Source: Deltaproteobacteria bacterium CG_4_9_14_3_um_filter_63_12 (GTDB taxonomy: Bacteria > Myxococcota_A > Bradymonadia > UBA4248 > UM-FILTER-63-12). Taken from it: a DNA stretch of 57,435 nucleotides. The DNA is taken from positions 1-57,435 of the forward strand of contig PFUG01000044.1 of the NCBI GenBank assembly GCA_002789955.1, in the 5' to 3' direction. Below are positions 1 through 7,917 of this stretch, one piece after another (the first letter of the stretch is position 1; each line of letters starts with the position of its first letter). The position numbers and the translations under genes were made by a program. The notes below the pieces were generated by a model that was not told the DNA's origin, did no database searches, and saw only the letters and a program-made list of their open reading frames with translations.

Positions 1-2
1 CC

Positions 3-596
3 CAAGTCGTCGTCGATATTTCCCACTTCATGATCGACAACATCCTCATGATTTTCGCCCTCGTCGTCGCGATTCCGTTACTGTTTGGGTGGGCGATGAA
101 GCAAAGAGAGTTCAAGAAGAAGTTCGACCGAATTGTCCTCAAGCTCCCCATCTTTGGCCCCGTGCTCCGAAAAGCGGCAGTGGCACGTTTCACCCGCACC
201 TTAGGGACGATGATGACCTCCGGCGTGCCGATCCTCGACGCCTTGGACATCGTCGGAAAGGCCTCGGGCAACATCGTGATTGAGGAGGCCATCAACTACG
301 TTCGCTCCCGAATCTCTGAGGGAACAACGCTCGCTGACCCGCTGCTGGAGACAAAAGTGTTTCCCGAGATGGTCGTGCAAATGATCTCCGTTGGCGAAGC
401 GACCGGTGCCATGGATATCATGCTCAACAAGATCGCTGACTTCTACGAGGAAGAGGTAGACGTCGCAGTGGAAGGCCTCACCCAACTGATGGAACCCATC
501 ATGATGGTGGGCATCGGCGGTATCGTTGGTGGCATCCTCATCGCCATGTACCTGCCAATCTTCAGCCTTGCCGACACGATCAAGGGTGGAAAGTAG
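3..596 (+). CDS. pilC: Type IV pilus inner-membrane platform protein PilC, C-terminal part
   Basis: The reading frame is open from the left edge, so the true start lies outside the window and about 197 C-terminal residues are present. They hold a membrane segment (IFALVVAIPLLFGW), then the second GspF-type cytoplasmic domain (LPIFGPVLRKAAVARFTRTL, SGVPILDAL, QMISVGEATG) and a final membrane segment near the end (GIGGIVGGILIAMYLPIF). PilC is the inner-membrane platform that works with the PilB and PilT ATPases in pilus extension and retraction. pilS follows after 6 bases, which suggests an operon. Identity is secure from the family motifs; only the N-terminal half is unseen. Confidence 0.95.
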   Translation, partial: QVVVDISHFMIDNILMIFALVVAIPLLFGWAMKQREFKKKFDRIVLKLPIFGPVLRKAAVARFTRTLGTMMTSGVPILDALDIVGKASGNIVIEEAINYVRSRISEGTTLADPLLETKVFPEMVVQMISVGEATGAMDIMLNKIADFYEEEVDVAVEGLTQLMEPIMMVGIGGIVGGILIAMYLPIFSLADTIKGGK

Positions 597-602
597 TCGA
601 CG

Positions 603-2240
603 ATGAATGTCGACCTCCTTTCGCTGCGTGAGAAGCTCAAGTTCCTGATCGCCGCACGCTGCCTGATGGTGACGTTGCTCCTTGGCAGCGCCGTCCTCAT
701 CAACATCAACAACGTCGATTCGTTCGATCACCCGTCCTATCGTGGTTTGTCGTTCGTGATCATCTCGACCTACGCGGTCACGATGATTTTCGCCGTCTTG
801 TTGTCTCGCACCAAACGTCTCGTCGCACTGACCTACTTCAATTTCGCTTTCGATGCTCTGACGGCGACCATCCTTGTCTTGCTGACCGGAAGGTTCGACA
901 GCCCCTTCACCTATCTATTCGTAATCGTCGCCATGATTGGGGGGGTGATTCTCGAGCGGCGTGGCGGCGTAGCGGCGGCGCTGATGGGAAGCGTGGGGGT
1001 CGCCACGGTCTTGCTCTTCGATCAGAAGCTCTTGACGGTCTCATGGGTCCTGCCGACCACGGGATTTCATTCATCGCCCTATTTCCAGGCGGCCATCCTT
1101 GTTCTCGCGACCTCTGGGGTTGGCATTCTCAGTGGAGTCCTAACCAGTCGCTTGCGTCTCGCTGCTGTCGACCTCGCCGAGAGCGAGCGCGGCATGGCGG
1201 CGCTGAAAACCCTCCACGAGCGGATCGTCAACAGTCTCTCATCGGGCTTGATGACCCTCGACACGAATGGGGTGATCACCTACGCCAATCCAGCCTCGAG
1301 CGAGATCCTCAGGCAGAATTCCGCTCTGGTTGGGGCGGATTTCGAAGACCTGCAACTCTGTCGGCCCTCTCCCCACTTCATTGGACGTTGGGAATGTGAC
1401 CTGACACCAATCGGAGAAGACCTGAGAGTTCTTGGCCTCTCCACCGCTCCGTTGCACGGCCCGAAAGGAACTGTCCTAGGTGACATCGTCATGTTCCAGG
1501 ATCTGAGCTCGATTCGAAACATCGAACGGCAGCTTGCGCAACGAGACCGCCTCGTGACTGTCGGTCGTTTTGCGGCCAGCATCGCTCACGAGATTCGAAA
1601 CCCACTGGCGTCGATTTCTGGTGCGGTCGAGATGCTATCGGCTGTGCAAGGCAGCGAAGAGGACACTGCGCTTTCGAATATCGTTCTCACAGAGATCACT
1701 CGTCTCAATAGCTTGGTGCAGGCGATTCTGAGCTATGCGGGCCCAAGGAATCTGGTGCGCACGCGATTCAACCTGATCGAGTGGGTCCGTGACACGGCGT
1801 TACTATTCGGCAACGACGACAACTACGACATCGACCACGACCTGTTGCTGCCAAGTCATGCGATCATTTTCGTAGGCGACCCTGATGGGATCCGACAAGT
1901 CCTCCTGAACGTCTGGCAAAACGCCGCGCAGGCTTGTATCGGGGAGCGCTGCAGAATCCAGACCCGAGTGAGCCAGACGCAGGACATGACCCACATCGTC
2001 ATCTCTGATGATGGTCCGGGGATTTCTGCGGAGCATCGTGCGTCGCTGTTCGAGCCGTTCTATACAACCAAGCCCTCCGGCACTGGCCTCGGGCTAGCAA
2101 CCGCGTACCAAATTGCTTTGGAGAACCGAGGCAACTTGCGGTTGCTCGATTCGCAGGAAGCCGGCTATGGAGGGGCCTGTTTCGAGTTGGTCCTTCCCGC
2201 CTCGGCGAGTGGCCAGCATCAACGTCTCGAGCTGTCCTAA
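603..2240 (+). CDS. pilS: Sensor histidine kinase PilS
   Basis: A 545-residue membrane histidine kinase. The first about 185 residues carry roughly six hydrophobic segments, as in PilS. A PAS-like region follows (about 205-310, SSGLMTLDTNGVITYANPA). The H-box is VGRFAASIAHEIRNPLASIS with the phosphoacceptor at His329. The ATPase domain shows an N-box (VLLNVWQNAAQAC), G1 (SDDGPGIS) and G2 (SGTGLGLATAYQI). PilS phosphorylates PilR to control pilin transcription; in Pseudomonas it also senses PilA in the membrane. It sits between pilC and pilR, with GGAAAG before the ATG and 9 bases to pilR. Confidence is high from domain order plus context. Confidence 0.95.
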   Translation: MNVDLLSLREKLKFLIAARCLMVTLLLGSAVLININNVDSFDHPSYRGLSFVIISTYAVTMIFAVLLSRTKRLVALTYFNFAFDALTATILVLLTGRFDSPFTYLFVIVAMIGGVILERRGGVAAALMGSVGVATVLLFDQKLLTVSWVLPTTGFHSSPYFQAAILVLATSGVGILSGVLTSRLRLAAVDLAESERGMAALKTLHERIVNSLSSGLMTLDTNGVITYANPASSEILRQNSALVGADFEDLQLCRPSPHFIGRWECDLTPIGEDLRVLGLSTAPLHGPKGTVLGDIVMFQDLSSIRNIERQLAQRDRLVTVGRFAASIAHEIRNPLASISGAVEMLSAVQGSEEDTALSNIVLTEITRLNSLVQAILSYAGPRNLVRTRFNLIEWVRDTALLFGNDDNYDIDHDLLLPSHAIIFVGDPDGIRQVLLNVWQNAAQACIGERCRIQTRVSQTQDMTHIVISDDGPGISAEHRASLFEPFYTTKPSGTGLGLATAYQIALENRGNLRLLDSQEAGYGGACFELVLPASASGQHQRLELS

Positions 2241-2249
2241 GGGTCTCCA

Positions 2250-3653
2250 ATGAACGCAGAACCGCAGAAGCCCCGATTGCTGCTGGTCGACGATGAAGCG
2301 AGCCTACGGGAAATGACGCGAATCCTCTTAGGGCGAGAGGGTTTTGACGTGGTGACTGCGGCCAGTGGTGAGGAAGCGCTCGTCAAGCTGGAGGGCGAAG
2401 GGACCTTCGACCTAATCCTAACTGACCTGCGTATGACTGGGTTGACGGGCTTGGACGTCCTGTCGGCGGCAAAGCGCCGCGACCCGAGCACGCAGGTCAT
2501 CATGATGACTGCGTACGCCAGCTCGGAAACCGCCGTGGCGGCAATGAAGAGCGGGGCGTACGACTACATTGAGAAGCCGTTCAAACGCGAGGCCTTAGTC
2601 GTCCTACTGCTCAAAGCCCTCGAAAAGCGGCAGCTCATGCAAGAGAACTTCATTCTCAAGCGAGAGGCAGCGAGCCGTACAAGCTTCGGCAGAATGGTGG
2701 GCAAGAGCCCAAAGATGAAGGGGCTCTTCAGCTTGTTGGAGCGGGTCGCTGGAGCACGTACGACGATACTCATCCAAGGTGAGTCGGGCACCGGCAAGGA
2801 GCTGGTCGCTCGGGCGATCCACGAGAACTCCCCGCGTGCGGATCGTCCCTTCATCGCGGTGAATTGCGGTGCGATCCCGGAACAGCTGCTCGAGGGTGAG
2901 TTTTTCGGGCACATGAAAGGGGCGTTTACAGGTGCCCATCGGGACAGAGTCGGGCTCTTCATGGCCGCCGACGGTGGAACGATCTTCCTCGACGAGGTGG
3001 GTGAGCTGCCGCTCCAAATGCAGGTGAAGCTCCTGAGGGTTTTGCAAGAGCGAAAGATACAACCGGTTGGCAGTGTGGTTGAAACGGTTGTGGACGTGCG
3101 CGTCGTGGCGGCGACCAATAAGGACCTCTTCGAAGAGGTACAAACCAAAAGGTTTCGTGAGGACCTCTACTATCGCCTCAACGTCATACAGCTCGAGGTG
3201 CCTCCGTTGCGGGAGCGGTCTGAAGATATCCCCCTGTTGATCCAGCATTTCTTGGGGAGGTTTTCGCAGGAACAGGACAAGCGAATCGAGGGGGTTAGCC
3301 CCCGAGCGATGGAAGTGCTGTTGAACTACTCATACCCTGGCAATGTCAGAGAACTCGAGAATATTATTGAGAGAGCGGTGACCCTGGAGTTGGACACCCT
3401 GATCTCGACAGAGGTGCTTCCCACCCCTATGATGAGAAAGGAACAGTTCCTGCGGTTGGCCTCCGACCTCGAATTGCCTGAAGAGGGACTCGAGCTCGAG
3501 CAAATGGTCGAGAATCTGGAACGCTCGTTGCTGCTCCAGGCCATCGAACGAAGCCAAGGGAATCGCACGGAGGCCGCAAAACTGTTGGGCATTTCCTTTC
3601 GTTCGATTCGCTATAGACTAGACAAGTACGGCATCTCAGCTGATGAAAGCTGA
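2250..3653 (+). CDS. pilR: NtrC-family response regulator PilR
   Basis: A 467-residue sigma-54 activator. The receiver domain (1-120) has the acidic pair D14/D15, phosphoacceptor D59 (LILTDLRM) and K109. The AAA+ domain has Walker A GESGTGKE (177-184), the sigma-54 contact loop GAFTGA (224-229) and Walker B GGTIFLDEVGEL. The C-terminal Fis-type helix-turn-helix is NRTEAAKLLGISFRSIRYRL. The usual ESELFG motif before the loop reads EGEFFG here. It lies directly after pilS and directly before a pilin gene. A sigma-54 promoter ahead of the second pilin (4933-4948) is a likely target. Family and role are well supported. Confidence 0.95.
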   Translation: MNAEPQKPRLLLVDDEASLREMTRILLGREGFDVVTAASGEEALVKLEGEGTFDLILTDLRMTGLTGLDVLSAAKRRDPSTQVIMMTAYASSETAVAAMKSGAYDYIEKPFKREALVVLLLKALEKRQLMQENFILKREAASRTSFGRMVGKSPKMKGLFSLLERVAGARTTILIQGESGTGKELVARAIHENSPRADRPFIAVNCGAIPEQLLEGEFFGHMKGAFTGAHRDRVGLFMAADGGTIFLDEVGELPLQMQVKLLRVLQERKIQPVGSVVETVVDVRVVAATNKDLFEEVQTKRFREDLYYRLNVIQLEVPPLRERSEDIPLLIQHFLGRFSQEQDKRIEGVSPRAMEVLLNYSYPGNVRELENIIERAVTLELDTLISTEVLPTPMMRKEQFLRLASDLELPEEGLELEQMVENLERSLLLQAIERSQGNRTEAAKLLGISFRSIRYRLDKYGISADES

Positions 3654-3666
3654 AACGGGAACAACC

Positions 3667-4179
3667 ATGTACAAGTGCAGCAGACGCTCCTTCGGTTTCA
3701 CGCTCATCGAGCTGATGATTGTGGTTGCGATTATTGGAATCCTCGCCGCTGTGGCGGTGGCGGGCTACAGCGCTTACATCGTCGATGCGCGTATCGGCGA
3801 CGCTCAGACAATGATGGCGGAGATTCGGTCAAAGGAAGAGGCTTATTTCCAGAGTTGGGGTGCCTACAAGAGCACTGCGAACTTCAACCCCGCCACGCTG
3901 CCAGGCAACTCGACTGTGCAGTGGGATCGGACTGACGCTGACTGGCAGCTCTTGAACGTCGCGCCGTCTGGACCTCAGTTCTGGCAGTTCCAGGTGACCG
4001 CTTTTGCCCCAGACGACGGTGCGGCCAACGCTGCCCTCGTTGCGCGCCAAGTGGATACCAGCCGAGCCTGCTTCATTATCGAAGCGCGGAGCGACATGGA
4101 TGGGACCCCAGCGGACTTCACGCAGTTGATCTCGGACAGTCAGAACCCGACGGTTGTCGTCCTGAACCGTGGATTCTAA
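3667..4179 (+). CDS. pilA: Type IV pilin (first of three)
   Basis: A 170-residue prepilin starting MYKCSRRSFG. The cleavage site is G|FTLIE with Glu at +5, followed by the hydrophobic N-terminal helix ([20 protein letters not shown]). The globular part (VDARIGDAQTMMAEIRSKEE) looks like a PilA head domain, with a lone cysteine late in the chain (RACFIIE). An ATG at 3643 inside the end of pilR is in frame, but 3667 gives a normal short leader and lies 13 bases after the pilR stop, so I chose it. The head domain differs from the next two pilins, so this may be either the major or a minor pilin. The choice among the three is not decided by sequence. Confidence 0.9.
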   Translation: MYKCSRRSFGFTLIELMIVVAIIGILAAVAVAGYSAYIVDARIGDAQTMMAEIRSKEEAYFQSWGAYKSTANFNPATLPGNSTVQWDRTDADWQLLNVAPSGPQFWQFQVTAFAPDDGAANAALVARQVDTSRACFIIEARSDMDGTPADFTQLISDSQNPTVVVLNRGF

Positions 4180-4382
4180 GACCCTGTCGGCCGGGCTGTG
4201 TGGTGAGGCCGCAGCGGCTTTGGTTCTGCAGACATGCAGACTCAGCACTATGACTCAACTAGGAGGGGGTTCCGCTGTTCTCGAGCAGACGCTCCAACAA
4301 CTGACGCCGTTTCCAGCGTCGGCGAGTGCTGATCGAGTGTCAACGACTTCATCCCTGGTGTCGTGAGGAACCCAGCGGCCAG

Positions 4383-4690
4383 TTAGAGTCCCCACGCGCT
4401 TTTTAGCGCCACATACTCGGCCGAGATCTTCGCGATCATTCCGTCCTTGCGGGTAATCGTCGCTTCTCGGTCGGCCAGTTTTGCCTTCAACGCGGCGACC
4501 TCGGCCTGCGGCTCCTTCTCGCGACTCGAACGTTTCTCCCTGTCGAACGCTTGTGGGGCGTTCTCGAAGAGTTGCTTCTGCCAGTAGCAGAAGAGTTCGG
4601 TTGCACGTTCGCTGCCTCGCAGACGTCGGACACCGGCTTCTTGTCGAGGTGGTGGGGGTTCTATGGATCTTTCGCTTCGTTACACTTCGG
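4383..4690 (-). pseudogene. Decayed IS3-family orfA (helix-turn-helix transposase subunit) remnant
   Basis: Read on the minus strand, one frame gives DKKPVSDVCEAANVQPN. After a single missing base another frame continues LFCYWQKQLFENAPQAFDRE, then a coiled-coil-like stretch (AEVAALKAKLADREATI, GMIAKISAEYVAL) ending at a stop at 4383-4385. This is the usual helix-turn-helix plus leucine-zipper order of IS3-type orfA (compare VSDLC...QPTVFYRWQKQ...FENG). The frame is broken near the QPN/LFCYW join, and the upstream part has stops. No orfB (DDE integrase) and no terminal inverted repeats were recognised, so it is a fossil. It separates pilin 1 from pilins 2 and 3. Confidence 0.75.
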
Positions 4691-4778
4691 CTCCCACCTT
4701 GTTGTGCCGCAAACACTGACCGAGAGCAATTCCTCCGAATACACACCCAGAATTGGCCGTAGTTGGCGATGTCGGTAC

Positions 4779-4848
4779 TGTCTCGTGGGGCTGGCCATCG
4801 CCTTGACAATGAAGAGGTGGGCAGCTCCCTACTGACAATTATTGTCAG
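4779..4848 (+). promoter_or_regulatory. Candidate PilR enhancer: cluster of TGTC/GACA half-sites
   Basis: Half-sites are TGTC at 4779-4782, GACA at 4805-4808, and a perfect palindrome CTGACAATTATTGTCAG at 4832-4848 containing GACA and TGTC. The palindrome lies about 85 bases upstream of the -24/-12 element, a normal enhancer distance for an NtrC-type activator. PilR of Pseudomonas is known to bind TGTC-type repeats. Binding by this PilR is inferred. Confidence 0.55.
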
Positions 4849-4932
4849 GTGCCTGCCGCACAACGGCAGCGCAGGAGGCTCAAGGAGCCACACCGCTCAG
4901 CGAAAAGCAGGTGAATCCTTGCCCTTTGACCC

Positions 4933-4948
4933 TGGCACGCTTCTCGCA
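4933..4948 (+). promoter_or_regulatory. Sigma-54 (-24/-12) promoter for pilin 2
   Basis: The sequence is TGGCACGCTTCTCGCA. The invariant GG (4934-4935) and GC (4946-4947) are separated by exactly 10 bases, and TGGCACG matches the -24 consensus fully. Transcription would begin near 4959, giving a leader of about 60 bases before the ATG at 5019. Confidence 0.75.
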
Positions 4949-5018
4949 AAAGAATCCCTGCACGAGTGAAATTCTCGCACCCGAACCGGCTTTACAGCCC
5001 ACAAAAGGAGAGCATTCA

Positions 5019-5531
5019 ATGCTGAAACGACTCAAGAACAGGTCTGGATTTACTTTGATCGAGCTGATGATCGTCGTCGCGATTATCGGAATTCTCGCGG
5101 CCGTAGCAGTCCCGGCATTTTTGAAGTACATTCGGGACTCCAAGACTGCCGAAGCTGAGGAGAATCTCAAGGCGATGGGTGAGGGGGCCCTTGCTTACTA
5201 TCAGGAAGAACATCCTGACACGACCGGTCTGTCGGTTCTCACTCGTCAATATCCGCCCGATGACGGCTCCACGGATGCTTTTAGTGGTGGCGGTGACAAG
5301 ATCAGCCTGAAGGCCTTCGATTGGAAGGCGGTGCCTTGGAGTGACCTCCGCTTCAGCATCTCCAAGCCCAGTTACTATCAATATGTCTACACTGGCGGCA
5401 CGAACACCTTCACTGCTGACGCCTATGCAGCCCTCGATGGCAATAGTGCGGCGGACTCACACTTCCAGATCAACGGTTCCGCCAGCACTGACAACGACCC
5501 CTTCCTGAGCGCGATCATCACCATCCTCTAA
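5019..5531 (+). CDS. pilA: Type IV pilin (second of three), probable sigma-54-controlled pilin
   Basis: A 170-residue prepilin: leader [10 protein letters not shown], cleavage G|FTLIE with Glu at +5, hydrophobic helix [19 protein letters not shown], then [20 protein letters not shown]. The ATG at 5019 has a strong AAAGGAG 8-10 bases upstream; upstream in-frame starts would give an unnatural leader. The mature protein has no cysteine. It is closely related to pilin 3 (shared pattern [17 protein letters not shown] versus EADENLRAMGDGAMAYY). It has its own -24/-12 promoter and enhancer-like sites upstream and a strong terminator just downstream, the layout expected of a highly expressed, monocistronic major pilin. 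That role is inference. Confidence 0.92.
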   Translation: MLKRLKNRSGFTLIELMIVVAIIGILAAVAVPAFLKYIRDSKTAEAEENLKAMGEGALAYYQEEHPDTTGLSVLTRQYPPDDGSTDAFSGGGDKISLKAFDWKAVPWSDLRFSISKPSYYQYVYTGGTNTFTADAYAALDGNSAADSHFQINGSASTDNDPFLSAIITIL

Positions 5532-5547
5532 TCGAGATTCCTCGCAA

Positions 5548-5583
5548 AGCAAAGAAGGGCCTTTAGGGCCCTTCTTTGCTTTA
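5548..5583 (+). terminator. Rho-independent terminator after pilin 2
   Basis: A perfect 14-bp stem (5548-5561 with 5567-5580, AGCAAAGAAGGGCC) with a 5-base loop, followed by TTATT. It lies 17 bases past the pilin 2 stop, so pilin 3 probably needs its own promoter or read-through. Confidence 0.85.
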
Positions 5584-5687
5584 TTCTGCCGGAGCGGTAC
5601 AGTTTCCTTCGACGAGCAAGGTTGGCGGTGCCTTCTTCTAAACGCTCAAATGCGTGCAATCCCTTTGAGCACTGCCACGCCGGGACT

Positions 5688-6245
5688 ATGACCATGCACA
5701 GAACCACGAGCCACCAAGGGTTCACACTTATCGAGCTCATGATTGTCGTAGCGATCATCGCGATCATGGCAGCGGTGGCCATCCCGGTCTACCTTGAATA
5801 CATTCGCGACGCCAAAAAGACCGAAGCGGATGAGAACCTACGAGCGATGGGCGATGGGGCGATGGCTTACTACTATTCTGAGGTGGTCTCTGCCGACGGT
5901 TTGACGGTGACTTCCAAGGATTATCCAACGGTGACGACAGGCGACGAGGAATGTACTCTTGGTGCAGATCCAAACGGGTACAAGGTCGACCCGCAGTTGA
6001 CGCCTTGGGGCAACTGGATCTGGCAGGATCTCAAGTTCAGCATCGTGCGACCGCATTATTTCCGCTATTGCTACGTGAATGGGACGTCGCCGCAGTCGTT
6101 TGTGGTTCGTGCCGAGGCCGCACTGGACGGTGCCGGCCCTGTTGACACACAGTTCTGCCTCCAGGGGTACACGGCGGCCTCAGGCGATCCATTCGTCAGC
6201 GTCCCGCTTGAACTCGATGTCTCATTGAGCTGCGGTGGCCCCTAG
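5688..6245 (+). CDS. Type IV pilin (third of three), cysteine-containing
   Basis: A 185-residue prepilin starting MTMHRTTSHQG, cleaved at G|FTLIE with Glu at +5, then helix [19 protein letters not shown]. The head resembles pilin 2 in its first helix but is longer, and carries cysteines in several places (EECTLG, YCYVNG, FCLQGY, SCGGP), enough for disulfides that pilin 2 lacks. In-frame starts at 5622 (ATG) and 5694 (ATG) are possible; 5688 or 5694 gives the normal short leader. It lies after the terminator of pilin 2, and no -24/-12 element was found ahead of it. It could be a minor pilin or an alternative subunit. Confidence 0.88.
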   Translation: MTMHRTTSHQGFTLIELMIVVAIIAIMAAVAIPVYLEYIRDAKKTEADENLRAMGDGAMAYYYSEVVSADGLTVTSKDYPTVTTGDEECTLGADPNGYKVDPQLTPWGNWIWQDLKFSIVRPHYFRYCYVNGTSPQSFVVRAEAALDGAGPVDTQFCLQGYTAASGDPFVSVPLELDVSLSCGGP

Positions 6246-6297
6246 CCCAGAAGCTAGCACCATGTACGTTCCCTCACGGCCCGTGTGAGATCGAGCG

Positions 6298-7113
6298 ATG
6301 GCAGACTCTACCCACTCCCCGATTCGCGGCACTTTGCTCTTCGCAAGTGTGGTGTTGCTCTTTCTGAGCTCCATCAACAGCGCTCTTGATGCACGGCGAG
6401 TGCATCTGACAGTCGAGCAATCGCAAGTGAGCGTGTTGCCCGATGAGGAAGTGCTCGAGGCGCTTAGTCTCGGGTACAAGACATTCTGGGCCGACGTGAT
6501 CTGGATTCGGGCCCTACAGTACCGTGAGAAAGGCAATAGCCGACGGCTCGTGCCACGCTTTGCTGATGCCATCTTGCACCTCGACCCTGCCTTCAAGGCA
6601 GCCTATCGATGGGCTGGCACTACGCTGGTCTTCGCGAATGGCATTAGCCAAGAGGGGGTCACCAAGGCGAACGAGTATCTCGAACGTGGGATGCAGCAGT
6701 TCCCAGAGGATCCGTACTATCCCTACACCGTCGGGACGAACTGGGCGCTCTTCTACCCCGCAAAAGACAAGCGGGAGAAGACCGAGATGAAAGAGAGAGG
6801 GATCAAGTATTTGCAAATTGCAATGCAGATGCGTGGCGCCCCGGAAAATATACCCATGTTGATCGCTGGGCTCATGGACAAATCCAACCCTGGCGCGAAG
6901 CTCGACTTTCTCGAGCAGGCCTACGTCTCCGAGTCGGACCCCGAGGTCAAACGCTCCATCGAGCGCCGCATCGCTGGTCTCGGAGACATCGACCATGAGC
7001 GAGCGTTCGAGCGGTCGAAGAGACAGCGTAGTCGGTGGGTTCAGGCCAACTACCCCTTTGTACTGCCAGGTCTTGCCTACCAGTTCGGGCCCCGAGCCTC
7101 GTTTTTCCGATAG
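6298..7113 (+). CDS. Membrane-anchored TPR-like protein of the pilin locus
   Basis: A 271-residue protein with one N-terminal hydrophobic segment (TLLFASVVLLFLSSINSAL, about 12-30), then helical repeats resembling degenerate TPRs (YKTFWADVIWIRALQY, AILHLDPAFKAAYRWAGT, YLERGMQQFPEDPYYPY). No catalytic motif is seen. Proteins of this type are common next to pilin genes in related bacteria, and a scaffold or pilus-assembly role is plausible but unproven. It follows pilin 3 by 52 bases. The stop at 7113 lies inside some possible longer starts of the next gene, so the two are probably co-transcribed. Confidence 0.8.
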   Translation: MADSTHSPIRGTLLFASVVLLFLSSINSALDARRVHLTVEQSQVSVLPDEEVLEALSLGYKTFWADVIWIRALQYREKGNSRRLVPRFADAILHLDPAFKAAYRWAGTTLVFANGISQEGVTKANEYLERGMQQFPEDPYYPYTVGTNWALFYPAKDKREKTEMKERGIKYLQIAMQMRGAPENIPMLIAGLMDKSNPGAKLDFLEQAYVSESDPEVKRSIERRIAGLGDIDHERAFERSKRQRSRWVQANYPFVLPGLAYQFGPRASFFR

Positions 7114-7145
7114 TCGACGCCCTTTGCCGCTGGGCGCACAGCATT

Positions 7146-7913
7146 GTGGACGCTCCCGTCGTGATTGGGCTGGTTTCATCAGTGGACATTCCCTTGACCC
7201 TCGAGGTGGGACTGGTGCTCGCGGTCCTGTCGAGCCGCGTCATCGTGGGGTGCCTATTCGTCCCACTGTTCGGCCTCGACGTGACGTCTCGGGGCGTCGT
7301 CGGTATCGTTCTGGCCAGCGCGTTGTCTTCACTCATTTCGGCGCAGGCAGTGGGCCTGTTGTCATTGGGGAGCGGGGCGCTCGTTGCCCTTGTGCTTCGG
7401 GAAGTGTTGCTCGGCGCAGCGCTTGGGCTCTCGATTCGCGTCGTACTTGCAGTAGCGGGGGTCGCCGGCGGTATGGTGGATGGCGCGATTCCAGGTTGGA
7501 GGGTGAGTGGCTTTGCCTCGACGAACCCGACTGGACCGACGTCGGTGCTCTATGTCTCGACGTTCATGGTCGTGCTGGTGGCGCTCGACGCCCACGTCTT
7601 TATTTTCGAACAGCTCGCCCATTCCTATGGGTGGATGCCCATCAGTCCGGATGTGCCTGCTCGACTTGGACACCTCATCGACGGTCCCTCAATGATATTC
7701 GGCGTGGCGCTTTCGGTGAGTGTCCCAATCTTGCTGGTTGGGAGCCTCGTCGAAATCACGTTTGCGATGGCCAGCCGCTTTTCGCGAGGGGTAGCTGGAG
7801 AGAATCTGATCCGAGGTTGGGTCATCATGGTCTTTGTCCTGGTGACCCTCTTCGAGGTGATTCGCCTCCTTGCAGCGTGGTTCTTCGAGACTTCTGCTGG
7901 GCCGCTGATTTAG
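7146..7913 (+). CDS. Orphan FliR/SctT-like export-gate membrane protein
   Basis: About 255 residues and almost wholly hydrophobic, with the FliR/SctT pattern: an early SSRVIVGCLFVPLFGLD segment, the motif LREVLLGAALGLSIRVVLA, then a G.....P.G....L loop and the VALDAHVFIFEQLAHSYGWM signature (family: llFLaldGHhlll.al..Sf). In flagella and type III secretion this subunit joins SctR/FliP and SctS/FliQ in the export gate. None of those partners is present in this window. The start is uncertain: GTG at 7146 gives the family length of about 260, while an in-frame GTG at 7035 would overlap the upstream gene by 79 bases. The family call is stronger than any functional call. Confidence 0.75.
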   Translation: MDAPVVIGLVSSVDIPLTLEVGLVLAVLSSRVIVGCLFVPLFGLDVTSRGVVGIVLASALSSLISAQAVGLLSLGSGALVALVLREVLLGAALGLSIRVVLAVAGVAGGMVDGAIPGWRVSGFASTNPTGPTSVLYVSTFMVVLVALDAHVFIFEQLAHSYGWMPISPDVPARLGHLIDGPSMIFGVALSVSVPILLVGSLVEITFAMASRFSRGVAGENLIRGWVIMVFVLVTLFEVIRLLAAWFFETSAGPLI

Positions 7914-7917
7914 TCCC

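Larger units (their letters stand above)
4180..5018. other. Intergenic stretch between pilin genes 1 and 2
   Basis: About 840 bases without an intact gene. It holds a short hairpin soon after the first pilin (TCTGCA/TGCAGA, about 4224-4239), an IS3-type transposase remnant on the minus strand (4383-4690), a cluster of TGTC/GACA sites (4779-4848) and a -24/-12 promoter (4933-4948) serving the second pilin. Long open frames on both strands here lack family features. Confidence 0.7.

Noticed and set aside
4842-5018. Longer start for pilin 2
   Set aside because: It would add about 59 residues before the leader peptide and run over the -24/-12 promoter; ATG at 5019 has a strong ribosome-binding site.
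7035-7113. Longer GTG start for the FliR-like gene
   Set aside because: It would overlap the upstream gene by 79 bases and exceed the usual family length; GTG at 7146 fits better, though this is not settled.
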